DNA of 6,086 nt, taken from an uncultured Selenomonadaceae bacterium (GTDB lineage Bacteria > Bacillota > Negativicutes > Selenomonadales > Selenomonadaceae). The notes below the pieces were generated by a model. That model ran no database searches, had not been told where the DNA came from, and saw only the letters and a list, made by a program, of their open reading frames with translations. Numbering within the stretch: position 1 is the stretch's first letter; every line of letters starts with the position of its first letter. The translations under genes and the position numbers were made by a program. The stretch spans positions 1 to 6,086 of the forward strand of contig CAJOQC010000197.1 in assembly GCA_905236785.1 (NCBI GenBank), written 5' to 3'. Positions 6,074 through 6,086 of this stretch are shown piece by piece.

Positions 6074-6086
6074 GGGTATCTCTAAA

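Overview
The window looks like chromosome from an anaerobic, low-to-mid GC member of the Bacillota (Clostridia or Negativicutes type). Three things suggest this: strong GGAGG-type ribosome binding sites, sigma-A-like promoters (TTGACA / TAAAAT), and a short clostridial-type CstA. The placement is an inference from style and protein families; no rRNA or marker gene is present. There are five genes, all apparently intact, and no sign of phage, transposase or CRISPR.

Layout. Positions 1-90 hold a GC-rich, hairpin-forming repeat that may continue beyond the window edge. A strong minus-strand terminator (160-207) then closes a two-gene leftward unit. Reading that unit in its own direction, a CstA-family transporter (3288 to 1855) is followed after a short gap by a secreted or membrane-anchored SGNH/GDSL hydrolase with three beta-sandwich-like modules (1816 to 209). 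A divergent intergenic region (about 3289-3475) carries a near-consensus promoter for the leftward unit and a second promoter for the rightward unit. The rightward unit is ilvB-ilvN (3476-5670), the large and small subunits of acetohydroxyacid synthase, the first committed enzyme of valine/isoleucine (and indirectly leucine) synthesis. A separate promoter (5747-5775) drives a 65-residue single-pass membrane protein of unknown role (5824-6021), which ends at a textbook Rho-independent terminator (6044-6073).

How the genes relate. CstA proteins are known or suspected importers of pyruvate or peptides, and IlvBN condenses pyruvate (or pyruvate plus 2-oxobutyrate). The divergent pair therefore puts possible pyruvate uptake beside a pyruvate-consuming biosynthetic enzyme; that link is inference only. 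The most interesting regulatory signal is a perfect 13-bp inverted repeat in front of ilvB. One arm lies between the -35 and -10 elements and the other covers the Shine-Dalgarno sequence of an unusual TTG start. No T-box or leader peptide, the common controls of ilv genes in this phylum, is visible. I see no clear candidate for a wholly new multi-gene system; most of the window is recognisable core metabolism.
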